A DNA stretch of 64,000 nucleotides from positions 62,001-126,000 of the forward strand of contig CACWQE010000001.1 of NCBI GenBank assembly GCA_902762905.1, written 5' to 3'. The position numbers and the translations under genes are program-made. Shown here piece by piece: positions 33,838 to 43,376 of this stretch (positions within the stretch are counted from its first letter, which is position 1; each line of letters opens with the position of its first letter). The notes below the pieces were generated by a model. The model had not been told where the DNA came from, did not search any database, and was given only the letters and a program-made list of their open reading frames with translations. The stretch is from an uncultured Lachnospiraceae bacterium (GTDB lineage: Bacteria > Bacillota > Clostridia > Lachnospirales > Lachnospiraceae).

Positions 33838-35181
33838 ATGCAGGTGGGTATGTCATTCTTTCATTCAGACCGATGGCAACAGATAAAGGTTATCCTTTTT
33901 GGTAAATACATAGAAGATCCGGCGGCATTGTGGTTATTTGCATGTTTTGTTGTGCTTGCGTGCGCAATCATTTATCCGTTAGACCAGCGGATGCAGAAAC
34001 AATCTGTTATGACTACAACGCATACGAGAAACTTATATGAGATTGTGTATGATAAGACGGATGATTCCTATCCGGTTGATGGCGAAGTTACACAAGAGGT
34101 TCCAACGCAATTGTATGCGAAGTATGCTTTGCTAATGGATGCGACGAATCGAAGGGTGCTTTATGAAAAAGATGGATATGAACAAGTACCGATGGCGAGT
34201 ACAACAAAGATTATGACGCTATTGGTCGCATTAGAACATGCGAATCCAGATACGATGGTAACGGTATCGGAATATGCTGCATCTATGCCCAAGGTAAAAC
34301 TGCAGGTGAAAGCTGGAGAACAATACCGGTTAGGTGATTTGTTTTATTCATTGATGTTAGAGTCACATAACGACAGCGCAGTTGTGATTGCAGAAGCAGT
34401 GGGTGGGAGTGTAGAAGAGTTTGCAAGACTTATGAATGAGAAAGCTCAGGCATTGGGTGCGATGCATACCAATTTTGTAACACCTAATGGGTTAGATGAT
34501 GAACAGCATTATACGACAGCCTATGATCTGGCCTTGATCGCAAGTAATGCAATTGAGAATCCGGAATTTTGTAAGATTATTCAGACACCGTCGTATACCT
34601 TTCATGAGCAGACAACAGGCAGAAGTTTTACAGTGAATAATAAGGATCGTTTTCTTACTTCTTATGATGGAGCGATTGGTATTAAGACCGGGTTTACAGG
34701 CAATGCCGGATATTGCTTTGTTGGTGCTGTAAGACGGGAGGATCGCCAACTGGTCAGTGTAGTATTAGCGAGCGGCTGGCCACCTAACAAGACCTACAAA
34801 TGGAAAGATACTATGCAGTTGATGAATTATGGTACGAAAGCATTTCAGTTGAAAGAAGTGGTGAAGGAAGGGACGAAGTTCCAACCAATACCAGTGACGG
34901 ATAGTATAGAAGGCGGAAACGTTACACCTTATACGGCAGAGAGTGTTGCCTTGTTGGTAGGACAGGGAGAAGAAGTAACATTTGATGTAAGTCTTCCGAA
35001 TCGCTTAGAGGCTCCGGTGAAACAGGGGGCAACGATTGGCAGTATAACAATTGCGATTGATGATGAACCTTATAAGGTTATTTCGTTATATGCGGCAGAG
35101 AAAAAAAGTCGCTTAACCTATGGATATGTGTTAAAAAACATATGTCAGAAGTATTTTCTTGGATATACAGTTGACTTTTAG
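33838..35181 (+). CDS. D-alanyl-D-alanine carboxypeptidase (PBP5-type, copy 1)
   Basis: The enzyme trims the terminal D-Ala from peptidoglycan stems. Active-site motifs: STTK with Ser121 and Lys124, SHN at 176-178, and KTGFTG. One membrane segment at about residues 25-45 acts as an uncleaved anchor or signal. A C-terminal beta-rich domain follows. The start is uncertain: ATG 33838 has only a weak site, and ATG 33850 has GGTGGG too close. A TATAAT at 33815-33820 may belong to a promoter. Of 447 residues, the last 90 are not catalytic. Confidence 0.92.
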   Translation: MQVGMSFFHSDRWQQIKVILFGKYIEDPAALWLFACFVVLACAIIYPLDQRMQKQSVMTTTHTRNLYEIVYDKTDDSYPVDGEVTQEVPTQLYAKYALLMDATNRRVLYEKDGYEQVPMASTTKIMTLLVALEHANPDTMVTVSEYAASMPKVKLQVKAGEQYRLGDLFYSLMLESHNDSAVVIAEAVGGSVEEFARLMNEKAQALGAMHTNFVTPNGLDDEQHYTTAYDLALIASNAIENPEFCKIIQTPSYTFHEQTTGRSFTVNNKDRFLTSYDGAIGIKTGFTGNAGYCFVGAVRREDRQLVSVVLASGWPPNKTYKWKDTMQLMNYGTKAFQLKEVVKEGTKFQPIPVTDSIEGGNVTPYTAESVALLVGQGEEVTFDVSLPNRLEAPVKQGATIGSITIAIDDEPYKVISLYAAEKKSRLTYGYVLKNICQKYFLGYTVDF

Positions 35182-35199
35182 ACTTCAACGTGTTAAACT
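35171..35199 (+). promoter_or_regulatory. Promoter of DAHP synthase gene
   Basis: TTGACT (35171-35176), 17-bp spacer, TAAACT (35194-35199). The -35 box lies inside the last codons of the carboxypeptidase gene. Confidence 0.6.
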
Positions 35200-35242
35200 G
35201 CTAAACAGAAAATGATTAATAATATACAAAGGAGATTAGAAT

Positions 35243-36274
35243 ATGGGTTTACATTACATTTCTCAGGTACCATCTGCAGATGAGATCAAGGAATTATTCC
35301 CGATGAGTCCTGAGCTTACAAAGATCAAAGAAGAAAGAGATGCCGAGATCAAGAAGATCTTTACCGGTGAATCTGATAAATTTCTTGCGATTATTGGACC
35401 TTGTTCCGCAGATAATGAGGATGCGGTATTAGATTATATTACACGTCTTGCCAAAGTGCAGGAGAAGATCAAAGATAAGATTCTTATTATTCCAAGAATC
35501 TATACGAATAAGCCAAGAACGAATGGTTCTGGTTATAAAGGAATGTTACATCAGCCGAATCCGGAAGAGAAGCCGAATTTCATTGAGGGCTTGAAGGCAA
35601 TCCGTAAGATGCACATTGATTCCATTGCACAGACAGGATTAACTGCAGCAGATGAGATGTTATATTCTGATAACTGGCCATACATGTCTGATATCTTATC
35701 GTATGTTGCGATCGGTGCCCGTTCTGTTGAGAACCAGTCACATCGTCTGACAGCATCTGGAATTGATGTTCCGGTTGGTATGAAGAATCCAACTTCCGGT
35801 GATTATTCTGTTATGATGAATTCCTGTGTTGCAGGTCAGTCTGGACATACATTTATGACAGCAGGATGGGAAGTGAAGTCTGACGGTAATCCGTTGACAC
35901 ACTGTATCCTTCGTGGATCTTTGAATCGTCATGGTGTATCTGTTCCGAATTATCATTATGAAGATCTGATCCGGTTACATGAGGCATATGAGAAGTTCTC
36001 TACTTTGAAGAATCCGGCAGTTATTGTAGATGCTAACCACAATAATTCTGGTAAGAAGTGGGCAGAACAGCCACGTATCGTTAAGGAGATTCTTCACAGC
36101 ATGCGCCATAGCGAGGACGTTGCCAAGTTGGTTAAAGGTGTTATGGTTGAGTCCTATATTGAAGATGGCAATCAGGCAATTGGAGCCGGTTGCTATGGCA
36201 AGTCTATTACAGATCCTTGTCTTGGATGGGAGAAGTCTGAGAAATTATTGTTAGAGATGGCAGAGTTATTATAA
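35243..36274 (+). CDS. aroF: 3-deoxy-7-phosphoheptulonate synthase (DAHP synthase, type I)
   Basis: It condenses phosphoenolpyruvate and erythrose-4-phosphate, the first step of the shikimate pathway. The 343 residues resemble the AroF/AroG/AroH class: IIGPCSADN, PRTNGSGYKGMLHQP, GARSVENQSHR and DANHNNSGKK are visible. The subtype (which aromatic amino acid inhibits it) cannot be told from sequence reading. It has its own promoter and terminator and stands alone here. Confidence 0.93.
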   Translation: MGLHYISQVPSADEIKELFPMSPELTKIKEERDAEIKKIFTGESDKFLAIIGPCSADNEDAVLDYITRLAKVQEKIKDKILIIPRIYTNKPRTNGSGYKGMLHQPNPEEKPNFIEGLKAIRKMHIDSIAQTGLTAADEMLYSDNWPYMSDILSYVAIGARSVENQSHRLTASGIDVPVGMKNPTSGDYSVMMNSCVAGQSGHTFMTAGWEVKSDGNPLTHCILRGSLNRHGVSVPNYHYEDLIRLHEAYEKFSTLKNPAVIVDANHNNSGKKWAEQPRIVKEILHSMRHSEDVAKLVKGVMVESYIEDGNQAIGAGCYGKSITDPCLGWEKSEKLLLEMAELL

Positions 36275-36311
36275 TACATTTTATGATATATAGGTCAAAG
36301 GCAGATAGTGA

Positions 36312-36327
36312 TGTATGTTTACATACA
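36312..36327 (+). promoter_or_regulatory. Short inverted repeat after DAHP synthase gene
   Basis: TGTATG-TTTA-CATACA, a 6-bp perfect stem with a 4-base loop, 38 bp after the gene. Possible operator or RNA hairpin; no partner is known. Confidence 0.3.
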
Positions 36328-36353
36328 AATTGTTATCTTGTGATTGTGTAAGG

Positions 36354-36388
36354 AAAGAGTATCTATAACCGGATACTCTTTTTCTTTT
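36354..36388 (+). terminator. Terminator of DAHP synthase gene
   Basis: Perfect 10-bp stem AAAGAGTATC/GATACTCTTT (36354-36363 with 36372-36381), 8-base loop, then T-rich TTCTTTTTC. Confidence 0.88.
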
Positions 36389-36455
36389 TCTTTTTCTGCG
36401 GAATATTGTGCGGTTCCATATTGTCTTACATTTTCTCTGGATATCTGCGTTTTGG

Positions 36456-36485
36456 TTGACGGAAAGATGGGGAGTAGGATATACT
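36456..36485 (+). promoter_or_regulatory. Promoter of deoB
   Basis: TTGACG (36456-36461), 18-bp spacer, TATACT (36480-36485), about 50 bp before the deoB start. Confidence 0.6.
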
Positions 36486-36536
36486 TATATTAAGTATAAT
36501 AATTGGAGAATATATACATTTACAGGAGGGTTGCGT

Positions 36537-37709
36537 ATGTTTAAGAGAGTAATATGGATCATCATTGACAGTGTCGGGATTGGAGAAGCACCAGATGCTG
36601 CGGACTTTGGAGATGCAGGGGCAGATACCATTGGCAATATTATTAAGACAAGAGGACATTTACAGGTTCCACATATGGAACAATTAGGATTATATGCAAT
36701 TGAGGGAACCTCTCTTCCGAAGAAGGATACTGTTCCGATCGGTGCCTATGGCAAGGCAAGGGAGATCTCTATGGGGAAAGATACGACAACCGGACATTGG
36801 GAGATGACGGGAATTGAGACGAAACAGCCATTTCCTACATATCCGAATGGATTTCCGGAAGAGATTATGCAGAAGTTCTTAGATAAGACCGGATGCAAGG
36901 GATATCTCGGTAATGTAGTGGCAAGTGGAACGGAGATTATCAAAGAATTAGGGGATGAACATGTTAAGACCGGATATCCAATTGTCTATACCTCCGCAGA
37001 TTCTGTATTCCAGATTGCTGCACATGAAGATGTAATTCCATTAAAGGAATTATATCGTATCTGTGAAGTAGCAAGAGAAATATTGACGGGTAAGGATGCG
37101 GTAGCCCGTGTAATTGCAAGACCATTTGTCAAGGAAGAAGGCAAGTATGTCAGAACATCGAACCGGAGAGATTTTTCATTGAAACCATCCACACAGAGTC
37201 TGTTGCCATATCTGAAAGATGCCGGATATCGCGTGACAGCGGTTGGTAAGATTCATGATATATTCTGTGGCGTTGGAATTGGAGATTCGGTGCATACAAA
37301 AAGTAATGTGGATGGCATGGATAAGACAGTGGATTTCATGGACACCCAGCACGAAGGATTGATCTTTACCAATTTGGTAGAGTTTGATTCCACCTGGGGA
37401 CACCGCAGAGATGTGGAAGGTTATGCACAGGGGTTGGAGACGTTTGATGAGGAATTGGGCAGAGTACTTACGAAGATGCATGAGGATGATCTGCTGATCA
37501 TCAATGCCGATCACGGATGTGACCCGACATACAAAGGAACGGATCATACAAGAGAATATATTCCGGTGTTAATGTATCATAAAAAGATGACACATGGGGT
37601 GAATCTTGGAATATTAGATACGTTTGCAGATATCGGGGCTACGATTGCGGATAATTTCGGAGTAGAGAAGCTGCCAATTGGTACCAGCTTTAAGGATAAG
37701 TTGTTATAA
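36537..37709 (+). CDS. deoB: Phosphopentomutase
   Basis: DeoB interconverts (deoxy)ribose-1-phosphate and -5-phosphate, linking nucleoside breakdown to central metabolism. The alkaline-phosphatase-type metal motifs are present: [14 protein letters not shown] at the start, [10 protein letters not shown] with the phospho-acceptor Thr, and [19 protein letters not shown]. From ATG 36537 (AGGAGGG upstream) it has 390 residues, the usual length; the frame extends upstream but without family match. Pyrimidine nucleoside phosphorylase is next. Confidence 0.96.
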   Translation: MFKRVIWIIIDSVGIGEAPDAADFGDAGADTIGNIIKTRGHLQVPHMEQLGLYAIEGTSLPKKDTVPIGAYGKAREISMGKDTTTGHWEMTGIETKQPFPTYPNGFPEEIMQKFLDKTGCKGYLGNVVASGTEIIKELGDEHVKTGYPIVYTSADSVFQIAAHEDVIPLKELYRICEVAREILTGKDAVARVIARPFVKEEGKYVRTSNRRDFSLKPSTQSLLPYLKDAGYRVTAVGKIHDIFCGVGIGDSVHTKSNVDGMDKTVDFMDTQHEGLIFTNLVEFDSTWGHRRDVEGYAQGLETFDEELGRVLTKMHEDDLLIINADHGCDPTYKGTDHTREYIPVLMYHKKMTHGVNLGILDTFADIGATIADNFGVEKLPIGTSFKDKLL

Positions 37710-37783
37710 CATAAAGGCATTATAAGACATGTGTATATGCTTATGATATAGCTAATATAGTAGATTGGATGGGAGACGGTAAT

Positions 37784-39130
37784 ATGAACACATACGATGT
37801 GATTATGAAAAAGCGTGATGGACACGTGCTGAATGAAGAAGAGATCCAATATATGGTAGAGGGGTTTACAAAAGGGACGATTCCAGATTATCAGATGGCT
37901 GCATTTCTGATGGCAGTTTATTTTAGAGGAATGAATCATGAAGAGACAACTCAGCTTACAATGGCGATGGCAGATAGTGGTGACCGGCTGGATCTGTCTA
38001 AGATTCATGGTGTAAAGGTCGATAAACATTCGACGGGAGGTGTCGGGGATAAGACCAGTCTGATCGTAGGACCGATTCTTGCAAGTCTGGGTGTTCCGGT
38101 TGCGAAGATGAGTGGAAGAGGCCTTGGACATACCGGGGGAACGATTGATAAGCTGGAAGGAATTCCAGGATTTCAGACGGCTATTTCGGAAGAAGATTTT
38201 ATTCGACAGGTGAATGAAGTTGGACTTGCCATTGTAGGGCAGACGGCGAATCTTGCTCCGGCTGACAAGAAGATTTATGCATTGCGGGATGTAACGGCTA
38301 CAGTAGATAATGTCAGCCTGATTGCAGCAAGTATAATGAGTAAGAAGTTAGCTGCTGGCGCAGATGCTATTGTATTAGATGTCAAAGTAGGATCAGGTGC
38401 TTTTATGAAGACGATAGAGGATGCCAGATTGTTAGCAAAGACGATGGTTGCTATTGGTACTTTGGCAGGCAGAGATACGACAGCGGTTATTACAGATATG
38501 AATGAACCGCTTGGAAATGCGGTAGGTAATATACTTGAAGTAGAGGAAGCGGTTGAATGCCTGCAAGGACAGGGAGAACAACGTCTGATGGAGGTATCTA
38601 AGACGTTAGCATGTTATATGCTGCTTGCGGCGGGTAAAGCTGAATCCAAGGAAGATGCCAGAATATTAGTAGAGGATGCGATTGTTTCCGGTAAGGCGTA
38701 TTCTAAGATGAAGGAATTTGTAGCAGCGCAGGGTGGCGATGCTTCTTATCTGGATGATTTCTCAAAATTTGATCAGGCAAAACATTGTGTATCTATTTTA
38801 GGACAGGATCTGATGCAGGCGAATAACCTGAATTGTCAAAGAGCATATCTTGCTACCTGTAACAATCAGGAGATTGGAATGACTTCTCTTGTGCTTGGTG
38901 GAGGAAGGCAGACGAAGGAGAGTGAGATAGATCTGACTGTGGGGATCCGTCTTTCAAAGCATCTTGGTGATGCAATTGCACCGGATGACTGTGTGGCAAT
39001 TCTCTATGGAAACGATGAAGAAAAATTAACCACAGCTAAGAAACGGTTTGAGAAAGCTTATACTTTGTCAGAGGAAGAGCAAGCGGCTAATCCTGTTGTA
39101 TATGAGGTGATTACAAAAGAGAATCTGTGA
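37784..39130 (+). CDS. pdp: Pyrimidine-nucleoside phosphorylase
   Basis: It splits uridine, thymidine or deoxyuridine into base and (deoxy)ribose-1-phosphate, the substrate of DeoB. The family signatures are MSGRGLGHTGGTIDKLE, DKHSTGGVGDKTS and KKLAAGADAIVLDVKVGSGAFM. The length of 448 residues is slightly over the usual 430-440. ATG 37784, with GGGAGACGG upstream, is preferred to ATG 37769. Assignment to Pdp and not DeoA follows Firmicute precedent. Confidence 0.94.
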   Translation: MNTYDVIMKKRDGHVLNEEEIQYMVEGFTKGTIPDYQMAAFLMAVYFRGMNHEETTQLTMAMADSGDRLDLSKIHGVKVDKHSTGGVGDKTSLIVGPILASLGVPVAKMSGRGLGHTGGTIDKLEGIPGFQTAISEEDFIRQVNEVGLAIVGQTANLAPADKKIYALRDVTATVDNVSLIAASIMSKKLAAGADAIVLDVKVGSGAFMKTIEDARLLAKTMVAIGTLAGRDTTAVITDMNEPLGNAVGNILEVEEAVECLQGQGEQRLMEVSKTLACYMLLAAGKAESKEDARILVEDAIVSGKAYSKMKEFVAAQGGDASYLDDFSKFDQAKHCVSILGQDLMQANNLNCQRAYLATCNNQEIGMTSLVLGGGRQTKESEIDLTVGIRLSKHLGDAIAPDDCVAILYGNDEEKLTTAKKRFEKAYTLSEEEQAANPVVYEVITKENL

Positions 39131-39163
39131 TCTCTTGCATATATTTGTCTTGGTTTGAATACA

Positions 39164-40477
39164 ATGAAACAAAGCAGATATAGGCAGTTTGGAATGGAAA
39201 GATATAGAAGAAACAGACATAAGATTGCAATATTCATGGTATTTGTGCTCGTATTTGGATGCATGTTGTGGATGCTGCCGCAAGATGTCTGGTCTGCACA
39301 AGCAGATACAGAATCGGCGTCTACAGAGCAGACAGATCAGGAAACACAGAACGAAGCAACAGAACAGGAACAACCAACGAATACAACACCGCCAATTGAT
39401 ATTACGTCACCATCAGCCTTGTTAATGGAATTAAATAGCGGGCAGGTACTTTATGAAAAGGATGCAGATACACCAAGACGTCCGGCGTCTGTTACGAAGA
39501 TCATGACGATGCTTCTTGCATTTGATGCGATTGATGCAGGTAAATTTTCATTGGGGGATACGATTACGGTGTCAGAGCATGCGGCTGGTATGGGTGGAAG
39601 TCAGGTGTATCTGGAAGTGGGTGAGACACAGACTGTTCAGAATATGTTAGAATGCATGATCGTGTCCTCTGCCAACGACGCAGCCGTTGCAGTTGGGGAG
39701 GCGATTGCAGGCAGTGAACCTGCATTTGTCGGTATGATGAATGACAAGGCAGCAGAGCTTGGAATGACTAACACCCATTTTGAAAATGCATGTGGTTTGG
39801 AAGCAGAGGGTCATCTGATGAGTGCAAGAGATATCGGAATTTTGTCTAGAGAATTGTTACTGAAGCATCCAGAAGTAACGGAATATTCGACGATCTGGAT
39901 GGATACGATCATTCATAAGACCAAGAAGGGTGAATCGGAATTTGGTCTGGCGAATACAAATAAGTTTCTTAAGAAGTACGAGGGAGCCAATGGATTAAAG
40001 ACCGGTTATACTTCGGCGGCAGGTTTTTCCATGTCGGCAACGGCAACCCGCAACGGTACGACGTTGATCGCGGTTGTCATGGGCTCCGAGACGAAGGACA
40101 TCCGATACGAGGATGCTGCGAAACTATTGGATTATGGATTTGCAAACTGTAAGATATACGAAGATAATAAAGTATTAGATGGTAAGGATAAGATTGCGAT
40201 TGATGATGGTGTGGAACCTTATGTTACAATTGAGGCTGTGAAACCATTTCAGTATGTATTTGTCGGTACGACGAATATGGATAATATTACAAAAAAGATT
40301 GTAATCGTTAAGAAATCAGCACCGGTTAAGAAGGGTGAGACAGTGGCACGCATGGAATATACACAAAATGGCAACGTGCTAGGCAGTGTAGATCTGATTG
40401 CCACGAAGTCTGTTGAGAAACAGAAATATTGTCATGCGTTGATACGGATGCTGGAACGATATATGAACATTTATTAA
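39164..40477 (+). CDS. dacF: D-alanyl-D-alanine carboxypeptidase (PBP5-type, copy 2)
   Basis: A second PBP5-type enzyme. It has a membrane/signal segment (IAIFMVFVLVFGCMLWML) with a plausible cleavage after WSAQA, a Thr/Gln-rich linker, then SVTK (in RPASVTKIMTM), SAN (in IVSSANDAAVAV) and KTG (in GLKTGYTSAAG). The C-terminal PBP5 beta domain follows. The start is uncertain: ATG 39164, ATG 39194 and TTG 39155 all lack a clear ribosome binding site. DacF is adjacent to deoB/nucleoside genes in Bacillus too. Confidence 0.92.
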   Translation: MKQSRYRQFGMERYRRNRHKIAIFMVFVLVFGCMLWMLPQDVWSAQADTESASTEQTDQETQNEATEQEQPTNTTPPIDITSPSALLMELNSGQVLYEKDADTPRRPASVTKIMTMLLAFDAIDAGKFSLGDTITVSEHAAGMGGSQVYLEVGETQTVQNMLECMIVSSANDAAVAVGEAIAGSEPAFVGMMNDKAAELGMTNTHFENACGLEAEGHLMSARDIGILSRELLLKHPEVTEYSTIWMDTIIHKTKKGESEFGLANTNKFLKKYEGANGLKTGYTSAAGFSMSATATRNGTTLIAVVMGSETKDIRYEDAAKLLDYGFANCKIYEDNKVLDGKDKIAIDDGVEPYVTIEAVKPFQYVFVGTTNMDNITKKIVIVKKSAPVKKGETVARMEYTQNGNVLGSVDLIATKSVEKQKYCHALIRMLERYMNIY

Positions 40478-40553
40478 GTCATAAGAATATATAAGTTTAG
40501 TTATAAGATATATGCTGAATGAGCATGTACCTTAAGGTTATTAGGAGAACAGG

Positions 40554-41441
40554 ATGAAATTGTGCTTGAACATATTAGCAATAATTAGTATACTTGTAGT
40601 TGTTTGCGTAGTTATTATTTGCGTAATAAGTTATATTGAGAACCGTAAACTGGTAGTTACAGATTATGTGATCCGGGCTGGAAAGCTTCCTGAAGTATTT
40701 GACGGTTATCGGATCGTACAGCTGTCGGATCTGCATAATGCCTGTTTTGGTGAGAATAATGGGGTTCTGCTTAACAAGGTAAGAAACTGTAAGCCGGACG
40801 TAATCTTTGTAACAGGGGATATGATTGTGGGAAAACCGGGTCAGGATGTGTTATTTGCTGCAGATACGATGAATGCTTTATGTGATATTGCACCGGTGTA
40901 TTTCAGCATGGGGAATCATGAATTGCGGGCAAGTATCTATACAGAGACATATGGGGATATGTGGCAGCAATTTCGTAACAGACTGCGACCAGAGATTCAT
41001 GTATTACTGGATCAGACAGCGAAGATAATGAGAGGTCAGGAATACATGTGTGTACATGGTGTGAATTTGACACCGGCATTATATAAGCGAATGATACGAA
41101 CTCCAATGGAACCGGATTATTTGGATAATATTTTTGGTACATGTGATGCAAGCCGGTATCATATATTTTTGGCACATAATCCAGATTATTTTGAGGAATA
41201 TGTATTATGGGGAGCGGATCTGACGTTTTCCGGACACGTACATGGAGGAATGATTCGTATTCCGCTGTTGGGTGGCGCATTATCGCCGATGATACATTTT
41301 TTTCCAAAATATGATAAAGGTGTATTTGAATATCAGGGGCGTTACATGATCTTAAGTGGAGGACTCGGGAATCATACATTCAAATTCCGGGTGAATAATC
41401 TGCCGGAGATTATTGTGGCAACATTAGTAAGAGAACCGTAG
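40554..41441 (+). CDS. Membrane-anchored metallophosphoesterase
   Basis: A calcineurin-like phosphoesterase of the YkuE/YaeI kind. Metal motifs in order: QLSDLHN, FVTGDMIVG, GNHE and GHVHGG, plus AHNPDYF. An N-terminal membrane helix covers about residues 5-25, so the catalytic part probably faces the outside. Substrate is unknown; lipid- or envelope-linked phosphates are plausible for the family. Length is 295 residues. AGGAG lies 7 bp upstream of the start. Confidence 0.9.
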   Translation: MKLCLNILAIISILVVVCVVIICVISYIENRKLVVTDYVIRAGKLPEVFDGYRIVQLSDLHNACFGENNGVLLNKVRNCKPDVIFVTGDMIVGKPGQDVLFAADTMNALCDIAPVYFSMGNHELRASIYTETYGDMWQQFRNRLRPEIHVLLDQTAKIMRGQEYMCVHGVNLTPALYKRMIRTPMEPDYLDNIFGTCDASRYHIFLAHNPDYFEEYVLWGADLTFSGHVHGGMIRIPLLGGALSPMIHFFPKYDKGVFEYQGRYMILSGGLGNHTFKFRVNNLPEIIVATLVREP

Positions 41442-41492
41442 ATCTGGCTTGTGTATTTGTCAGATGGGAATATAGATACAGGGAGAGTAGGA

Positions 41493-43349
41493 ATGGAAGA
41501 TAAGAAAGACATCAAAGATGTTACAAAGGAGACAGAAAACCTGAATACAGAAGAGAAGAAAGAAACGACTGCAAAGGCAGATGAGAAGCAGGCAGATAAC
41601 ATATCCGGAAAGGAATCTGAAAAGAAAGAAACAGGGAAGGCACAAGAACCGGAGAAGAAGGCTGCAAGCGAGAAGAAAGAAGACAGTGTGAAAGCGGATA
41701 AAGCTGAGAAGTCAGATACAGCTGTGACAGAAGAAGGAAAGAAACCGGAAGATAAGAAAGTGACCAATAATGCTGTTACACAGAGTAAGCGGATTGCAGA
41801 AGCGCAGGCGGCTGCTAAGCAACAGCAGGAAGAGTCTTCGAAGGATAAGAAAACGGCAAGATCAGAAAAGAAAGGTCGCAAAGGAATTATTGCAGGAATT
41901 GGCTGTGTGATCGGATTGCTCTTGATTGCTTATATTGCTGGCGTTGTGTATTTTTCCGGACATTTTTACAAAGATGTGACGATTAATGGAATCGAAGTAT
42001 CAGGAATGAATGAAGAACAGGCAAAGACAACATTAGATCAATTCTATTCCAATTATCGTTTGACACTTAAGACTGTGGATGCAGAGGATGCCGTGATCGA
42101 TGGTAAGGATATTGATATCCAGATTGCGCTGCATGATGATTTTGGAAAATGCCTGAAAGAGCAGCAGTCATTTATCTGGTTTGTAAATTATTTTGAACAT
42201 CATGAATATCAGGTAGGAGCGGATGTAACCTGGGATGATACGCTTTTGGATGATGTGTTTGATGACATGAAGATTTTAGATAAGAAGGAGATGACAGCTC
42301 CAAAAGATGCGTATGTTGGTGTAAAGGATGGCAAATTCGGAATTGTTGATGAAGTCACAGGGAATACGATAAAAGAGAAGACCTTTAAGAAGGCAGTAAA
42401 AGCCGCACTTGCTAATGTACAGTCGGAGATGAATTTAAAAGACAATGATTGTTACGAACTGCCAAAGGTATATGCGACAGATAAAGATCTTCAGGAAGAG
42501 CTGGATGCATTGGGAAAATATGCAGACTGTAATATTGAATTACAGTTAGATGATCTTACCATTGAACCGGGCATGGATCTGTATGAAGAAGTATTGGAGA
42601 AGAAGAATGGTACGTATGAGCTTTCTGAAAGTAAGGTGAAGTTTTATGTAGCAAAGCTTGCGAAGGAATATGATACGTTAGATACAGACCGTACATTTAC
42701 TACTTCATTTAATGACAAGAAAGTTAAGGTCTATGGATCTGCATTTGGATATAAGATCAATCAGGAAGAGACGGAAGCAGCGTTATTGAAGGCGTTGAAA
42801 GCCGGAAAGTCTGCAAAGGTTGATGTAGTATTTGAAGATAAGGGATTTACCTTGCAGGGTGAAAATGATATTGGAGACACTTATATTGAGGTCAATTTGT
42901 CAGAACAGAAGGTCATCGGCTATAAGAATGGCAAGAAGATTGCAGAAGGAGACTGTGTATCAGGTAAAGAGTCAGCAGGAAATGGTACATGTATCGGTTT
43001 ATATAAGATTCAGGACAAATTGAGTCCAACTGTGCTGCGTGGTGAGAAGAAACCCGTTACCAAGACAGAGACAAAGAAGAATAAGAAGGGAAAGAAAGTC
43101 AAGAAGACGACCACTACATATGAGTATGAATATGAATCACCGGTAACTTACTGGATTCAGTTCAACGGAGGAATCGGATTGCATGATGCAGCAGGATGGA
43201 GAAGTCAATATGGTGGAAGTATCTATTATTATAGTGGTTCCCACGGTTGCGTAAACCTGCCGTTAGATCTGGCTAAGACATTATATGAGAACTTTGAATT
43301 AGGCGATCCGGTTGTCGTATATTTCTGGGATAATGAGAATCGTAAATAA
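41493..43349 (+). CDS. L,D-transpeptidase with long charged N-terminal tail
   Basis: A YkuD-type enzyme that makes 3-3 peptidoglycan cross-links or attaches proteins. From ATG 41493 (GGGAG upstream) it has 618 residues. Residues 1-130 are very rich in Lys, Glu, Ala and Thr and are probably cytoplasmic and disordered. A membrane helix is at about 131-154. A peptidoglycan-binding-like domain (VTINGIEVSGMNEEQA and onward) follows to about 450. The YkuD domain ends with the catalytic motif SHGCVN (His584, Cys586). A Lys-rich loop (KNKKGKKVKKTTTT) inserts in the catalytic domain. Confidence 0.93.
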   Translation: MEDKKDIKDVTKETENLNTEEKKETTAKADEKQADNISGKESEKKETGKAQEPEKKAASEKKEDSVKADKAEKSDTAVTEEGKKPEDKKVTNNAVTQSKRIAEAQAAAKQQQEESSKDKKTARSEKKGRKGIIAGIGCVIGLLLIAYIAGVVYFSGHFYKDVTINGIEVSGMNEEQAKTTLDQFYSNYRLTLKTVDAEDAVIDGKDIDIQIALHDDFGKCLKEQQSFIWFVNYFEHHEYQVGADVTWDDTLLDDVFDDMKILDKKEMTAPKDAYVGVKDGKFGIVDEVTGNTIKEKTFKKAVKAALANVQSEMNLKDNDCYELPKVYATDKDLQEELDALGKYADCNIELQLDDLTIEPGMDLYEEVLEKKNGTYELSESKVKFYVAKLAKEYDTLDTDRTFTTSFNDKKVKVYGSAFGYKINQEETEAALLKALKAGKSAKVDVVFEDKGFTLQGENDIGDTYIEVNLSEQKVIGYKNGKKIAEGDCVSGKESAGNGTCIGLYKIQDKLSPTVLRGEKKPVTKTETKKNKKGKKVKKTTTTYEYEYESPVTYWIQFNGGIGLHDAAGWRSQYGGSIYYYSGSHGCVNLPLDLAKTLYENFELGDPVVVYFWDNENRK

Positions 43350-43376
43350 AAGATATATATGCTAGGAGGGATTTGT

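Noticed and set aside
36408-36536. Longer DeoB N-terminus from ATG 36408
   Set aside because: The extra 43 residues have no family match, would include the promoter region, and a good AGGAGGG site lies before ATG 36537.
41372-41881. 169-residue minus-strand frame rich in Ser, Phe and Ala
   Set aside because: It is the antisense of the Lys/Glu-rich tail of the L,D-transpeptidase gene; such codon composition yields open antisense frames. No start signals.
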